DNA of 64,000 bases from Tissierellales bacterium. GTDB lineage: Bacteria; Bacillota; Clostridia; Tissierellales; Tissierellaceae. Below are positions 42,641-50,096 of this stretch, piece by piece; the stretch's first letter is position 1, and every line of letters begins with the position of its first letter. Both the position numbers and the translations under genes were made by a program. The DNA lies in assembly GCA_030146705.1 (NCBI GenBank), contig JASLBE010000044.1, positions 87,799-151,798 of the forward strand, given 5' to 3'. Below the pieces are notes generated by a model that was not told where the DNA came from, searched no databases, and was given only the letters and a program-made list of their open reading frames with translations.

Positions 42641-43994
42641 GCAAAAAAACAGAGGGGGACCTCCCCTCTATTTCTCTTAAGTCTACTAATTTTATCCTTC
42701 CTGTTTCCTCTTCTCTATACTCCCTAATTATTATTTTTTCTATTTGCCTAGTGGTTTCTCCTAGGTAAAACTTTTCAACTAGGAAGATATTATTACTTAT
42801 CCCACTTTGGAAACTAATATCACTAGGCCCCTTGCCTAATTCTATTTCCCTATTTAAACTCTTACTAGCCAGGCTAGTTTTGCTCCTAACTAGGTCATCT
42901 TCCAAATGGATACAAGTCCCATATTCTATGGATATTAACCCGTAGCCCCCACTTGTTTTAAGAGGGTATAGCCAGCTATCAAAAGCCTTTGTACTGTTAA
43001 AAACCTCTCCTTGGTAAAATTTAAAGTCCTGGACCTCTCCATCCCTGTCAAAAGTATAAAATTTATTGTCTAGGCCCTTTGTCGTAATAAGTAGGATCCT
43101 ATCTCCAGTTAAACTATCTACTTGCCTTACTTGGTCTAGCTTGTTTTCTAGGTAATAACCCACTAGCTTCTTGTAGACCTTGTCTATATTTGGATTTTCC
43201 ATAATTATCCCTAGGTCCAGCCCCTCTTGCCTATAAAAGTTTGCCAGGTTTAATAAAAATTCTAGGTTACTTGAAGGGCCCATAGACTTTTCCATAAGTT
43301 TCATATTTTTTATATAAAGGTCTTCTAATTTTTCTAAGACCAAACTATAGTCCATATTTTCCTCTTCCATAGCCCTTAATAGCTTAAAAATATTCCTATG
43401 GCCTAGTCTTTCTACTATATTATTGTAGATATCCTTATTATTAAATTCCTCATTTAAAATTAAGTCTGCTCCAGCCTCTAAATCCCCTATTTCTAAATAA
43501 TAATCTAGGACTAGGTCATAGTCCTTCTTTTCATAAAGTAGGTCTAGGTACTTACTAGGCAGGTCCTGACCAGTTAGCCTATAATATTTAAAAATACTCA
43601 AGTAGTCTTCTTTGGAATCTAGGTAGTCCAAATAAGCCCCTAACTTTTCAGGTTCATATTCTAGGTAGAGCCTAATTAGGTCATCCTTAGGGTCAAAATA
43701 ATCCAGCTCTTCCCCTCCAAGTTCCTTAAACTTTTCTATTTTCTCCAAGTAAAAATTCTCTAAAAATTTATAGTCTCCTATTTGGTTATGGAACCATATA
43801 ATAGAGCTATCATCAATTTCTTTTTTTATAAATTTTTTCTCCCTAGAGCTCTTGTCTAAAAATTCCTCAGCCTCTACTACCCTATAATCCTTTACTAGGT
43901 CCATAAACCTGTTAAGGTCCCTATTTATATAGTTTATTAAAAACAAGGCTAAAAAAGCTAGGAAAATAAATATATGCTCTCCCTTAAACTTCAT
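42633..43994 (-). CDS. Unrecognised membrane-anchored protein, last in a YtrA-type operon
   Basis: 453 residues. One N-terminal transmembrane segment (about 8-25, IFIFLAFLALFLINYI) followed by a long acidic, Leu/Tyr-rich helical region (about 30-290) that reads like degenerate helical-hairpin repeats. Then comes a beta-rich C-terminal part (about 295-453) with LLITTKGLDNKFYTFDRDG, suggestive of a propeller-like or lipoprotein-like sensor domain. I recognise no family. It overlaps the permease gene by 11 bases, so it is cotranscribed with the repressor and exporter and may be an extracytoplasmic partner of the ABC transporter. Confidence 0.65.
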   Translation of the reverse strand: MKFKGEHIFIFLAFLALFLINYINRDLNRFMDLVKDYRVVEAEEFLDKSSREKKFIKKEIDDSSIIWFHNQIGDYKFLENFYLEKIEKFKELGGEELDYFDPKDDLIRLYLEYEPEKLGAYLDYLDSKEDYLSIFKYYRLTGQDLPSKYLDLLYEKKDYDLVLDYYLEIGDLEAGADLILNEEFNNKDIYNNIVERLGHRNIFKLLRAMEEENMDYSLVLEKLEDLYIKNMKLMEKSMGPSSNLEFLLNLANFYRQEGLDLGIIMENPNIDKVYKKLVGYYLENKLDQVRQVDSLTGDRILLITTKGLDNKFYTFDRDGEVQDFKFYQGEVFNSTKAFDSWLYPLKTSGGYGLISIEYGTCIHLEDDLVRSKTSLASKSLNREIELGKGPSDISFQSGISNNIFLVEKFYLGETTRQIEKIIIREYREEETGRIKLVDLREIEGRSPSVFLQK

Positions 43995-44784
43995 AGTCCC
44001 CCTCCAATTTCTTATATATAATATAGTTTACAAAAGCACAAACTCCTAGCCCCATTAGGTCTATCCATAGGGCCTTTAGATTAATAAAAGCCTCAAACTT
44101 ATTTACTGTAACTATGTCCTTTAAAATCCCCTCTAGCTTAAAGCTTTGGAAGTATTTTAAGTTCACCAGCCTCCCTTGCCCAAAAGAATAAATAATTGGG
44201 GAGGTCCTAGCAAGGTAGGTTGAAAATTTCATTAGCCCCAAGGCTAGGCCAGTCCCAATAAAAAAGCAGACTATATTTGACCTTAAAACTTTTTTTGCAA
44301 GTTCTTCCCTACTAGTTCCTATAAAACTAGCCACTACCAGCTCTCCTAGTCCAACTGTAAGCCTGCCAACAATTATAAAGTTAACCACTATTAGTAAAAT
44401 ATTTATAATTCTTCCAAGGCTTCTAGTCCTCTTGGCAACCATTAAGTATTCCCTAGAAAAAAGTATCTCCCTAAGGCTGTAATAGTCAAAAACTAGTTCA
44501 AAAAAAGCTAATAGCCCTATTAAAAGTAGGGTAAATCCTAGGTTGAAAATTAAATAATTAAACTGGACCTCCCTATGGTCAACTGGTATTAACCTAAATA
44601 GGTACTTTTCTTCTCCTATAAGTTCCTTGTAGTAGGGCAGGGAGATTGTTAAAATTATTAGACCTACAAATAGGTTCCCTATCCTACTATCAGTCCTATA
44701 ATAAACCATATATAATATAAACATACTCAAGCTAAAGGATTGGCTAGATCTTAGCTGGTATTTAAGTAAATTTTTATTAAGCAT
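43984..44784 (-). CDS. ABC-2 type membrane protein
   Basis: About 267 residues with six hydrophobic segments and a short cytosolic N-terminus (MLNKNLLKYQLRSS). I take the ATG at 44784, preceded by AGGAGGGGG, rather than the start at 44838 inside the neighbouring gene. It is the second permease of the exporter operon, ten bases after the first. Substrate unknown. Confidence 0.75.
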   Translation of the reverse strand: MLNKNLLKYQLRSSQSFSLSMFILYMVYYRTDSRIGNLFVGLIILTISLPYYKELIGEEKYLFRLIPVDHREVQFNYLIFNLGFTLLLIGLLAFFELVFDYYSLREILFSREYLMVAKRTRSLGRIINILLIVVNFIIVGRLTVGLGELVVASFIGTSREELAKKVLRSNIVCFFIGTGLALGLMKFSTYLARTSPIIYSFGQGRLVNLKYFQSFKLEGILKDIVTVNKFEAFINLKALWIDLMGLGVCAFVNYIIYKKLEGDYEV

Positions 44785-44794
44785 TTTCCCCCTC

Positions 44795-45616
44795 CTAGCT
44801 TCCAATTTCAACTGTTTTTTCCATCTGACCATAGGCAAATACTGAAAATGTTATTATTAGCCCCCCTAGTATAACCAGGCTTAAAAGATTAATATAGGTA
44901 TTGGTCCCTGTATTAATATAAATAAAGTTTTCCCTTCCCTCAAGGGCTGAAAGATCTCCTATCCTATAAAACATCCTATCTCCCAAGCTATAAATAGGCC
45001 TGGTTAAATATCCTAGTTGGCTTACTCCAAACCTTATTCCATCAGAAATTGTTTCCCTAAATATTATTACAAAAAACCCAACAAGATTCTTGTTAACCCC
45101 GCTATTATTGGCCTTATTAAACAAAAATAATATAAGGATTATATAGTTAAAGCTAGTTATTAAATTAATAATAAAACCTAGGCTAAATAGTAAAACCATC
45201 TTATAGCTCCCTAAAATGGAAAGGTCAGCCATACTAGTTTCTCCGTTTACTACTGAGAAAAATATGGTTATGGAAAAAAATAAGCTATATACAAGGAGGT
45301 AGCCTAGACCATTACTTAATATTTTAGCAAGGTAAATCTTGCCCCTGCGGACTGGAAGTATCCCATAGCTTTCCTTGTTTAGGCTATTGGTAAAGTCTAT
45401 GACCCCAAAAATATATAGTAGTTTTCCAATTATTACTATGGCGAAAATATTAAATATGTTAGGATAAATTAAAGCAACTTCTAGCTCACTACCAGGGCCC
45501 TCACCTCTAACCTGCCCTCTAAAAGCTCCAAAGAAACTTGCCAATAAAACAAAAATTAAAATTCCTATTAATATATATTTCTTAGATTTTATTTCCATCT
45601 TCAATAATTTTTTCAT
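44795..45616 (-). CDS. ABC-2 type permease
   Basis: 273 residues, six to seven hydrophobic segments, starting KKLLKMEIKSKKYILIGILI, a cytosolic charged start and then a helix, as in ABC-2 permeases. FGVIDFTNSLNKESYGILPVRRG gives the coupling-helix region (about 72-94) found in family members. One base after the ATPase gene; probably pairs with it and the following membrane protein. Confidence 0.78.
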   Translation of the reverse strand: MKKLLKMEIKSKKYILIGILIFVLLASFFGAFRGQVRGEGPGSELEVALIYPNIFNIFAIVIIGKLLYIFGVIDFTNSLNKESYGILPVRRGKIYLAKILSNGLGYLLVYSLFFSITIFFSVVNGETSMADLSILGSYKMVLLFSLGFIINLITSFNYIILILFLFNKANNSGVNKNLVGFFVIIFRETISDGIRFGVSQLGYLTRPIYSLGDRMFYRIGDLSALEGRENFIYINTGTNTYINLLSLVILGGLIITFSVFAYGQMEKTVEIGS

Positions 45617-45617
45617 C

Positions 45618-46322
45618 TTATAACTCCTTATATATTTCTCTATAAACTCCCTCTATGTCCTTGCCATAGCTTTCCCTTAAGTTGTCTGCATCTTCTTTTA
45701 AGATAATTCTGCCCTGGTTTATAAAGGCAACCTCATCAAAAATGCCCTCTATTTCACCAATTAGGTGGGTGGTTATAATAATTGTACTGTCCTGGTTAAA
45801 ATTGCTAATAATAGACTCTAATATCTTGTCCCTAGTTATAATATCCACCCCTCCAATAGGCTCATCTAAAATATATACCATAGCATCCCTGCCAAAAGTT
45901 AGGGCCAGGTTGAACTTTTCCCTCATCCCCTTAGAAAGTTTTTTAACATTAGTGGTCAAATTTTTATCTAAATCTAGGATTTTTAACATTTCCAAGGTCT
46001 TTTCTTCATTAAAATCATCAAAAAAATCCTTGTAAAATCCTATAGCATCATTTAAGTCCATCCAGTCCATTAAAATATCATTGTCTGGCATAAAGGAAAC
46101 TAGCTTCCTGGAGTTTATCCCTGGCCTTTCCTTGTTGATTAAAATCTCTCCGCTGTCCTCCTTTATAAGGTTGGCTATTATCTTTAAAAGTGTAGTTTTT
46201 CCACTACCATTAGGACCTAGGATACCTAGTATTTTTCCAGAACTAACATCTAAGTTTAATTTATTTAAGGCATTTACATGCCTATAATTTTTCATTAAGT
46301 CCCTAATCTCTATTATCTTCAT
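45618..46322 (-). CDS. ABC exporter ATP-binding protein
   Basis: Walker A ILGPNGSGKTTLLK near residue 34, signature region KLSKGMREKFNLALTFGR with Lys in place of the usual Gly-Gly pair, Walker B MVYILDEPIGGVD, and the switch His in IIITTHLIGEIE. Length 234. Nine bases after the GntR-type repressor. Belongs to the Ytr/Bcr-type exporters that respond to cell-wall-active agents in Bacillus; that role here is inference. Confidence 0.88.
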   Translation of the reverse strand: MKIIEIRDLMKNYRHVNALNKLNLDVSSGKILGILGPNGSGKTTLLKIIANLIKEDSGEILINKERPGINSRKLVSFMPDNDILMDWMDLNDAIGFYKDFFDDFNEEKTLEMLKILDLDKNLTTNVKKLSKGMREKFNLALTFGRDAMVYILDEPIGGVDIITRDKILESIISNFNQDSTIIITTHLIGEIEGIFDEVAFINQGRIILKEDADNLRESYGKDIEGVYREIYKEL

Positions 46323-46331
46323 AGTTTCCTC

Positions 46332-46682
46332 CTAGTCTATTTTACTTATTATTTTTATAAGCTCCTCCTTGGATATTCCCAGGGCCTCCATTTCACTTAA
46401 AAATTTTTCAATATAGGTCTTGGCAACAAGCTCTTTTGAATCTTTTATATCCCTTGTGTTTTCTGTAACAAAAGTCCCCATCCCCCTTCTTACAAAAACT
46501 AAATTTTCCTCCTCCAAATTACTGTAGGCCCTTTGGACAGTATTAGGATTTACCTTAAATTTAACTGACAAGTCCCTTACTGAAGGAAGTTTTTCTCCTG
46601 GTTTGTATTGGGAGTTTAGTATTTTATTTTTTATCAAATCACTCACTTGCAAGTATATAGGTAAATTTTCATCAAATTTCAT
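46332..46682 (-). CDS. GntR-family repressor, YtrA subfamily
   Basis: 116 residues: a winged helix (IYLQVSDLIKNKI, GEKLPSVRDLSVKFKVNPNTVQRAY, MGTFVTE) followed by only about 35 residues, the hallmark of the YtrA subfamily without a large effector domain. It heads the ABC-2 operon and probably represses it through the palindrome overlapping its own promoter. Confidence 0.9.
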   Translation of the reverse strand: MKFDENLPIYLQVSDLIKNKILNSQYKPGEKLPSVRDLSVKFKVNPNTVQRAYSNLEEENLVFVRRGMGTFVTENTRDIKDSKELVAKTYIEKFLSEMEALGISKEELIKIISKID

Positions 46683-46694
46683 TTCAACCTCCTT

Positions 46695-46737
46695 AGTGTA
46701 TTAATTCAATAGTACACTCCTGGAATAAAAAAGTCAA
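46695..46737 (-). promoter_or_regulatory. Promoter with YtrA-type operator
   Basis: On the minus strand TTGACT (46732-46737), 17-base spacer, TACTAT (46709-46714). The inverted repeat AGTGTA-12 bases-TACACT (46695-46718) covers the -10 and start site. It matches the AGTGTA/TACACT half-sites I recall for B. subtilis YtrA, with one base less in the spacer. Confidence 0.8.
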
Positions 46738-46759
46738 CCAGCCTTTTTACTTGACCATA

Positions 46760-46790
46760 AAAAAAGAAACTATTGTACAATAGTTTCTTT
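46760..46790 (-). terminator. Terminator after the PII-like gene
   Basis: Perfect palindrome AAAGAAACTATTGT and its complement (46763-46790) followed by TTTTT on the minus strand. Confidence 0.8.
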
Positions 46791-46798
46791 CAGCTAAT

Positions 46799-47143
46799 TT
46801 ATTTATTTTTTGCCATACCATAAACATTTCCAACTGGCATAGTAAACATTATCCCTACACCAGGATCTGATATTTCACCTAGGATTTGCTCTACTCCTCT
46901 TACAGCTTTTTCCAGTACTTCTTCATCTTCAACAACTGTGAAAATAGTCTTATTAAAAGGTCTTGACCCATCTATTAAATTTCTTATAGGGGCAAATATA
47001 TGGTCTGATTCTCCTATGGCGCGTCCCATTCCTTGGCTGTCTAAAATTGTGGCCCCCTTTATGCCTACATTTAAAAATAAGTCTAGTACCTCTTCTAGGT
47101 ATTCTGTCTTGTTTAAAACTAAAAACAAAGCATTTGTAGTCAT
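46799..47143 (-). CDS. PII-like regulatory protein
   Basis: 114 residues of ferredoxin-like, CutA/PII-type pattern: NALFLVLNKTEYLEEVLDLF, a Gly-rich loop with ATILDSQGMGRA where PII has its T-loop, NKTIFTVVEDEEVLEKAV, and a C-terminal GVGIMFTMPVGNVYG. It lacks the full T-loop Tyr region of GlnB. It lies 11 bases after a cation:proton antiporter on the same strand and probably regulates it, as seen for other transporter-linked PII-like proteins. The ligand is unknown. Confidence 0.72.
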   Translation of the reverse strand: MTTNALFLVLNKTEYLEEVLDLFLNVGIKGATILDSQGMGRAIGESDHIFAPIRNLIDGSRPFNKTIFTVVEDEEVLEKAVRGVEQILGEISDPGVGIMFTMPVGNVYGMAKNK

Positions 47144-47154
47144 AGCTCTTCCTC

Positions 47155-48342
47155 CTATTCTTGAGTTTTTAACATTCCGTTTACTTCCCCAACCTTAGTT
47201 ACTGCATATTTGGTCAATGCAGGTCCAAGTATTTCAAATATTAAAACACTAAATAATATTATAGTAATAGTTTCATTTCCTAGTTGGGGCATAAGCTCCT
47301 TAACACTCATAGCCAAACCTATGGAAACTCCTCCCTGGGTAAGCAGGCTCATACCTAAATACTTTTGAACAAAGTCTTCTGACCTAACTAATTTTGCCCC
47401 AAGACCTGCACCAATAATTTTTCCAAGTCCTCTTGCAAAAATATAGCCTACTCCTACAAGCCCAACTGTTGTTAGGATGCTTATTTGTAGGTTGGCCCCT
47501 GCCAGGGTGAAAAATAAAACATTTAAAGGCGGTGTTAAAGACTTAACTGCATTAAATATTCTTTTATACCTAGCTGTAGCATTAATTACAACCCCACCAA
47601 TTACCATTGAGGTCAAAAGTCCTGAAACCTTAAAGTAGGAGCTAAGTCCTAGTCCTACAAGGAGAAAACCTGCTGAAATTGCAACTAATTGCTCTTCCTC
47701 TTTAGCTAAATTTCCCACATAAGCCATTAAGATCCCCACTATTGTTCCAATTATAACTGACCCTAAAATTTCAATAGCCGGTCCAGCTACTATCCCAACC
47801 AATGATGTCTTAGTTCCCAGTAGGGATATTTCTGCAATAGACATAGCTATACCAAAAACCATTATGCCTATGGCATCATCAAAGGCTGCTACTGGCAAAA
47901 TATTCCTTACAAGGGGTCCATCAGCCTTTAGTTCATTTATAACTAAAACTAGTCCTGCTGGAGCTGTTGAAGCTGACATACTAGCCATAACTAAACTAAA
48001 AGCTAATGATTTTTCAAATATAAAGTACATTACTAAAAATACTATTGTTACTGCTCCTAGGACTTCACAAATTGTTATTATTAATGAGTTTTTACCCATT
48101 TTTTTCAAGTCCTTTATTAAAAATGAATTCCCTATACCAAAGGCTATACAAGCCAGGGTCATATCATTTATAAACTCAATAGAATCTAGTTCTACTGTTG
48201 TAAATAGCTTTAAAAATGATGGCCCAATTAATAAGCCTGCTACTATATAGCCTGAAACCTTAGGTAAACCTAGTTTATTAGAAAGCTTGCCACCTAAGAT
48301 ACCTGCTAGAAGAGCTAGGCCAATTTTTAACAAAATATCCAT
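47155..48342 (-). CDS. Cation:proton antiporter (CPA2/KefB-like)
   Basis: About 395 residues, 12 or so hydrophobic segments, no TrkA-N or other soluble C-terminal domain. Family marks: LGLPKVSGYIVAGLLIGP near residue 21, MASMSASTAPAGLVLV and the Asp pair in FDDAIGIMVFG. I take the ATG at 48342, behind AAGGAGAG; the longer frame to 48375 has none. Ion (K+ or Na+) cannot be told. The missing cytosolic domain may be replaced by the adjacent PII-like protein. Confidence 0.85.
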   Translation of the reverse strand: MDILLKIGLALLAGILGGKLSNKLGLPKVSGYIVAGLLIGPSFLKLFTTVELDSIEFINDMTLACIAFGIGNSFLIKDLKKMGKNSLIITICEVLGAVTIVFLVMYFIFEKSLAFSLVMASMSASTAPAGLVLVINELKADGPLVRNILPVAAFDDAIGIMVFGIAMSIAEISLLGTKTSLVGIVAGPAIEILGSVIIGTIVGILMAYVGNLAKEEEQLVAISAGFLLVGLGLSSYFKVSGLLTSMVIGGVVINATARYKRIFNAVKSLTPPLNVLFFTLAGANLQISILTTVGLVGVGYIFARGLGKIIGAGLGAKLVRSEDFVQKYLGMSLLTQGGVSIGLAMSVKELMPQLGNETITIILFSVLIFEILGPALTKYAVTKVGEVNGMLKTQE

Positions 48343-48374
48343 TTTCAATCTCTCCTTCCTTAATTTTGAACACA

Positions 48375-48402
48375 AAAAAGAAGAGAAGTCCTCTCTTCTC
48401 TT
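48375..48402 (-). terminator. Terminator-like hairpin in the antiporter leader
   Basis: On the minus strand AAGAGAAG-AGAGGA-CTTCTCTT is followed by C and six T, between the predicted transcription start (near 48419) and the antiporter ribosome binding site. Confidence 0.6.
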
Positions 48403-48425
48403 AATTTAATATTATTCCTATTTAT

Positions 48426-48454
48426 ATTTTACTACTAATGAATTTCTTTGTCAA
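48426..48454 (-). promoter_or_regulatory. Promoter of the antiporter/PII-like operon
   Basis: Minus strand TTGACA (48449-48454), 17-base spacer, TAAAAT (48426-48431). Confidence 0.78.
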
Positions 48455-48472
48455 AAGCTAGGTAAATACAGC

Positions 48473-48501
48473 TTGAATTTATTAATTTTTTTAGATAAAA
48501 T
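48473..48501 (+). promoter_or_regulatory. Promoter of the FadR-type regulator gene
   Basis: TTGAAT (48473-48478), 17-base spacer, TAAAAT (48496-48501); divergent from the antiporter promoter. Confidence 0.6.
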
Positions 48502-48535
48502 AGTAGAATAGAACCAAGGAAAGGAAGGAATACTT

Positions 48536-49252
48536 ATGTTTACTCCAATTAAAAATAGTACTATTTCTCAAAAAGTTATAGAACAAATAAAATATATGCT
48601 TTATGAAGATAAGCTAAAAAAGGGTGATAAGCTTCCTTCTGAACGACAAATGGCGGAGTCACTTGAAATAAGTCGCTCATCTGTTAGGGAGGCCCTAAAG
48701 GAATTAGAAATTATGGGCCTTATTGAAGCCAGACCTGGAGATGGCAATTTCATAAAGGAAAACTTTGAAGATATTTTATTCCAGCCCTTCTCTACTATTT
48801 TCCTAATTAAGGAAAGTAACCCTTATGAGATACTAGAGCTTAGGAAGTTTATAGAAAAAGGAGCGGCTTCACTTGCAGCAAGTAGGATTTCTAAGGAGGA
48901 ACTAGCCGGAATTAAAAGTCTTCTAGACAAGGCTAAGGCTTCCAGTGACGAGGATAACTTAACAGACTATGATGTGTCCTTCCACTATAAGATAGCCCAG
49001 GCTAGTAAGAACTTTTTGCTCCAAAGTATTTTAAATACAATATCTTCCTTAATAGCAACCTTTATATCTGATGTGCGTGAAAATATATTAATTGAAAAGA
49101 CCCACAAGGAAAAAATAATAGAACAACATGACGCTATTTATTTTGCCCTAGAAAAAGGGGACCCTATTTTAGCAGAAACTAAAATGGAGGACCACCTAAA
49201 CTATGTAAATGCACAAATGGAAAAGTCTATGAGGGAGGCCACTAGGCCTTAG
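48536..49252 (+). CDS. GntR-family regulator, FadR/FCD type
   Basis: 238 residues. N-terminal winged helix with GDKLPSERQMAESLEISRSSVREAL (shown in parts: KLPSERQMAE and SRSSVREAL, about 30-58). C-terminal FCD domain (about 90-230) with metal-ligand-like residues in LRKFIEKGAA, DVSFHYKIAQASKN and EQHDAIYFAL. Members sense organic acids such as lactate or gluconate. Nothing acid-related is adjacent except ldh 2.2 kb away, so the target is unknown. Confidence 0.88.
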   Translation: MFTPIKNSTISQKVIEQIKYMLYEDKLKKGDKLPSERQMAESLEISRSSVREALKELEIMGLIEARPGDGNFIKENFEDILFQPFSTIFLIKESNPYEILELRKFIEKGAASLAASRISKEELAGIKSLLDKAKASSDEDNLTDYDVSFHYKIAQASKNFLLQSILNTISSLIATFISDVRENILIEKTHKEKIIEQHDAIYFALEKGDPILAETKMEDHLNYVNAQMEKSMREATRP

Positions 49253-49272
49253 GTTTTCCTATTTAAATAAAT

Positions 49273-49303
49273 AAAAGGACTAAGTTAAACTTAGTCCTTT
49301 TTC
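49273..49303. terminator. Bidirectional terminator
   Basis: Perfect 13-bp arms AAAAGGACTAAGT around TAA, between the convergent regulator and rpsD genes. Confidence 0.85.
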
Positions 49304-49320
49304 TATATTATTATTTCAAA

Positions 49321-49920
49321 TTAAGCAAATCTTGAGTAAAACTCAACTACTAATTGGTCGTTTATTTCTATTGGGATTTCTTCTCTTTCTGGCATTTTAA
49401 CTAAGACTCCTGAAAAATTGTTTTCATCCTTTTCTATATAAGGATAAGAGTTTAACAAGTTATTATTAAAGTTGTCAGCAAATAACTCATTTTTTCTTGA
49501 TTTTTCCCTAAGTTCTAGTTTATCTCCTACTGCCACTGAGTAAGATGGAATATTTACCTTTTTTCCATTTACTAGTATATGTCCATGAACTACCATCTGT
49601 CTTGCCTGTCTTATTGATGATGCAAATCCCATCCTATAAACCAGGTTATCAAGCCTAATCTCTAGTCTTTTTACCAGGGAACTACCTGTTATATCATCAT
49701 CTTTTAAGGCCTTGTCAAAGTATTTTTTAAACTGCTTTTCCATTACCCCATAATATGCCCTAAGTCTTTGTTTTTCCAACAACTGAGTTCCATATTCTGT
49801 AAGTTTTTTATCTGACCTTGCAGTACCTCTTTCAGCTCTTTTCATAGCCTTTGGGTGGCCACAAACATTTAATCCCAACCTTCTAGACTGTTTAAATCTA
49901 GGTCCCATCATTTTAGCCAA
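49321..49920 (-). CDS. rpsD: 30S ribosomal protein S4
   Basis: Ribosomal protein S4: GPRFKQSRRLGLN near the N-terminus and the S4 RNA-binding domain (about 90-155) with KRLEIRLDNLVYRMGFA and QARQMVVHGHILVNGKKVNIPS. No zinc cysteines, so the zinc-free form. I prefer the TTG start at 49920 (M-A-K-M-M-G, nine bases from GGAG); the ATG at 49935 gives an odd N-terminus. It stands alone, as in Bacillus, where S4 autoregulates it. Confidence 0.92.
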   Translation of the reverse strand: MAKMMGPRFKQSRRLGLNVCGHPKAMKRAERGTARSDKKLTEYGTQLLEKQRLRAYYGVMEKQFKKYFDKALKDDDITGSSLVKRLEIRLDNLVYRMGFASSIRQARQMVVHGHILVNGKKVNIPSYSVAVGDKLELREKSRKNELFADNFNNNLLNSYPYIEKDENNFSGVLVKMPEREEIPIEINDQLVVEFYSRFA

Positions 49921-49936
49921 TATTATCATCTCCATT

Positions 49937-49961
49937 AAAAATTATTGCCGCGATAATTTTT
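49937..49961 (-). promoter_or_regulatory. Hairpin in the rpsD leader
   Basis: Inverted repeat AAAAATTAT/ATAATTTTT with a CGCGGCA loop, just before the rpsD ribosome binding site. It may be the S4 autoregulatory site; it shows no obvious similarity to the Bacillus pseudoknot. Confidence 0.4.
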
Positions 49962-49972
49962 AGCCTTTAATT

Positions 49973-50001
49973 ACTATACCATATTTTCTAATTCTTGTAA
50001 A
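49973..50001 (-). promoter_or_regulatory. Promoter of rpsD
   Basis: Minus strand TTTACA (49996-50001), 17-base spacer, TATAGT (49973-49978). Confidence 0.75.
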
Positions 50002-50016
50002 TGATAATTGTTATCA
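50002..50016. promoter_or_regulatory. Fur-box-like 7-1-7 inverted repeat
   Basis: TGATAATTGTTATCA differs from the 7-1-7 Fur consensus TGATAATNATTATCA at one position. It abuts the rpsD -35 and lies about 36 bases upstream of the mtaD extended -10. Confidence 0.5.
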
Positions 50017-50051
50017 AATCTTTTTTTACTCCCAATAAATATTTTGTTCTA

Positions 50052-50060
50052 TGCTATAAT
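50052..50060 (+). promoter_or_regulatory. Extended -10 promoter of mtaD
   Basis: TGCTATAAT; no recognisable -35 at the expected distance. Confidence 0.6.
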
Positions 50061-50096
50061 AGTCTTATAGATTACTTATATTAAGGAGGCAATATA

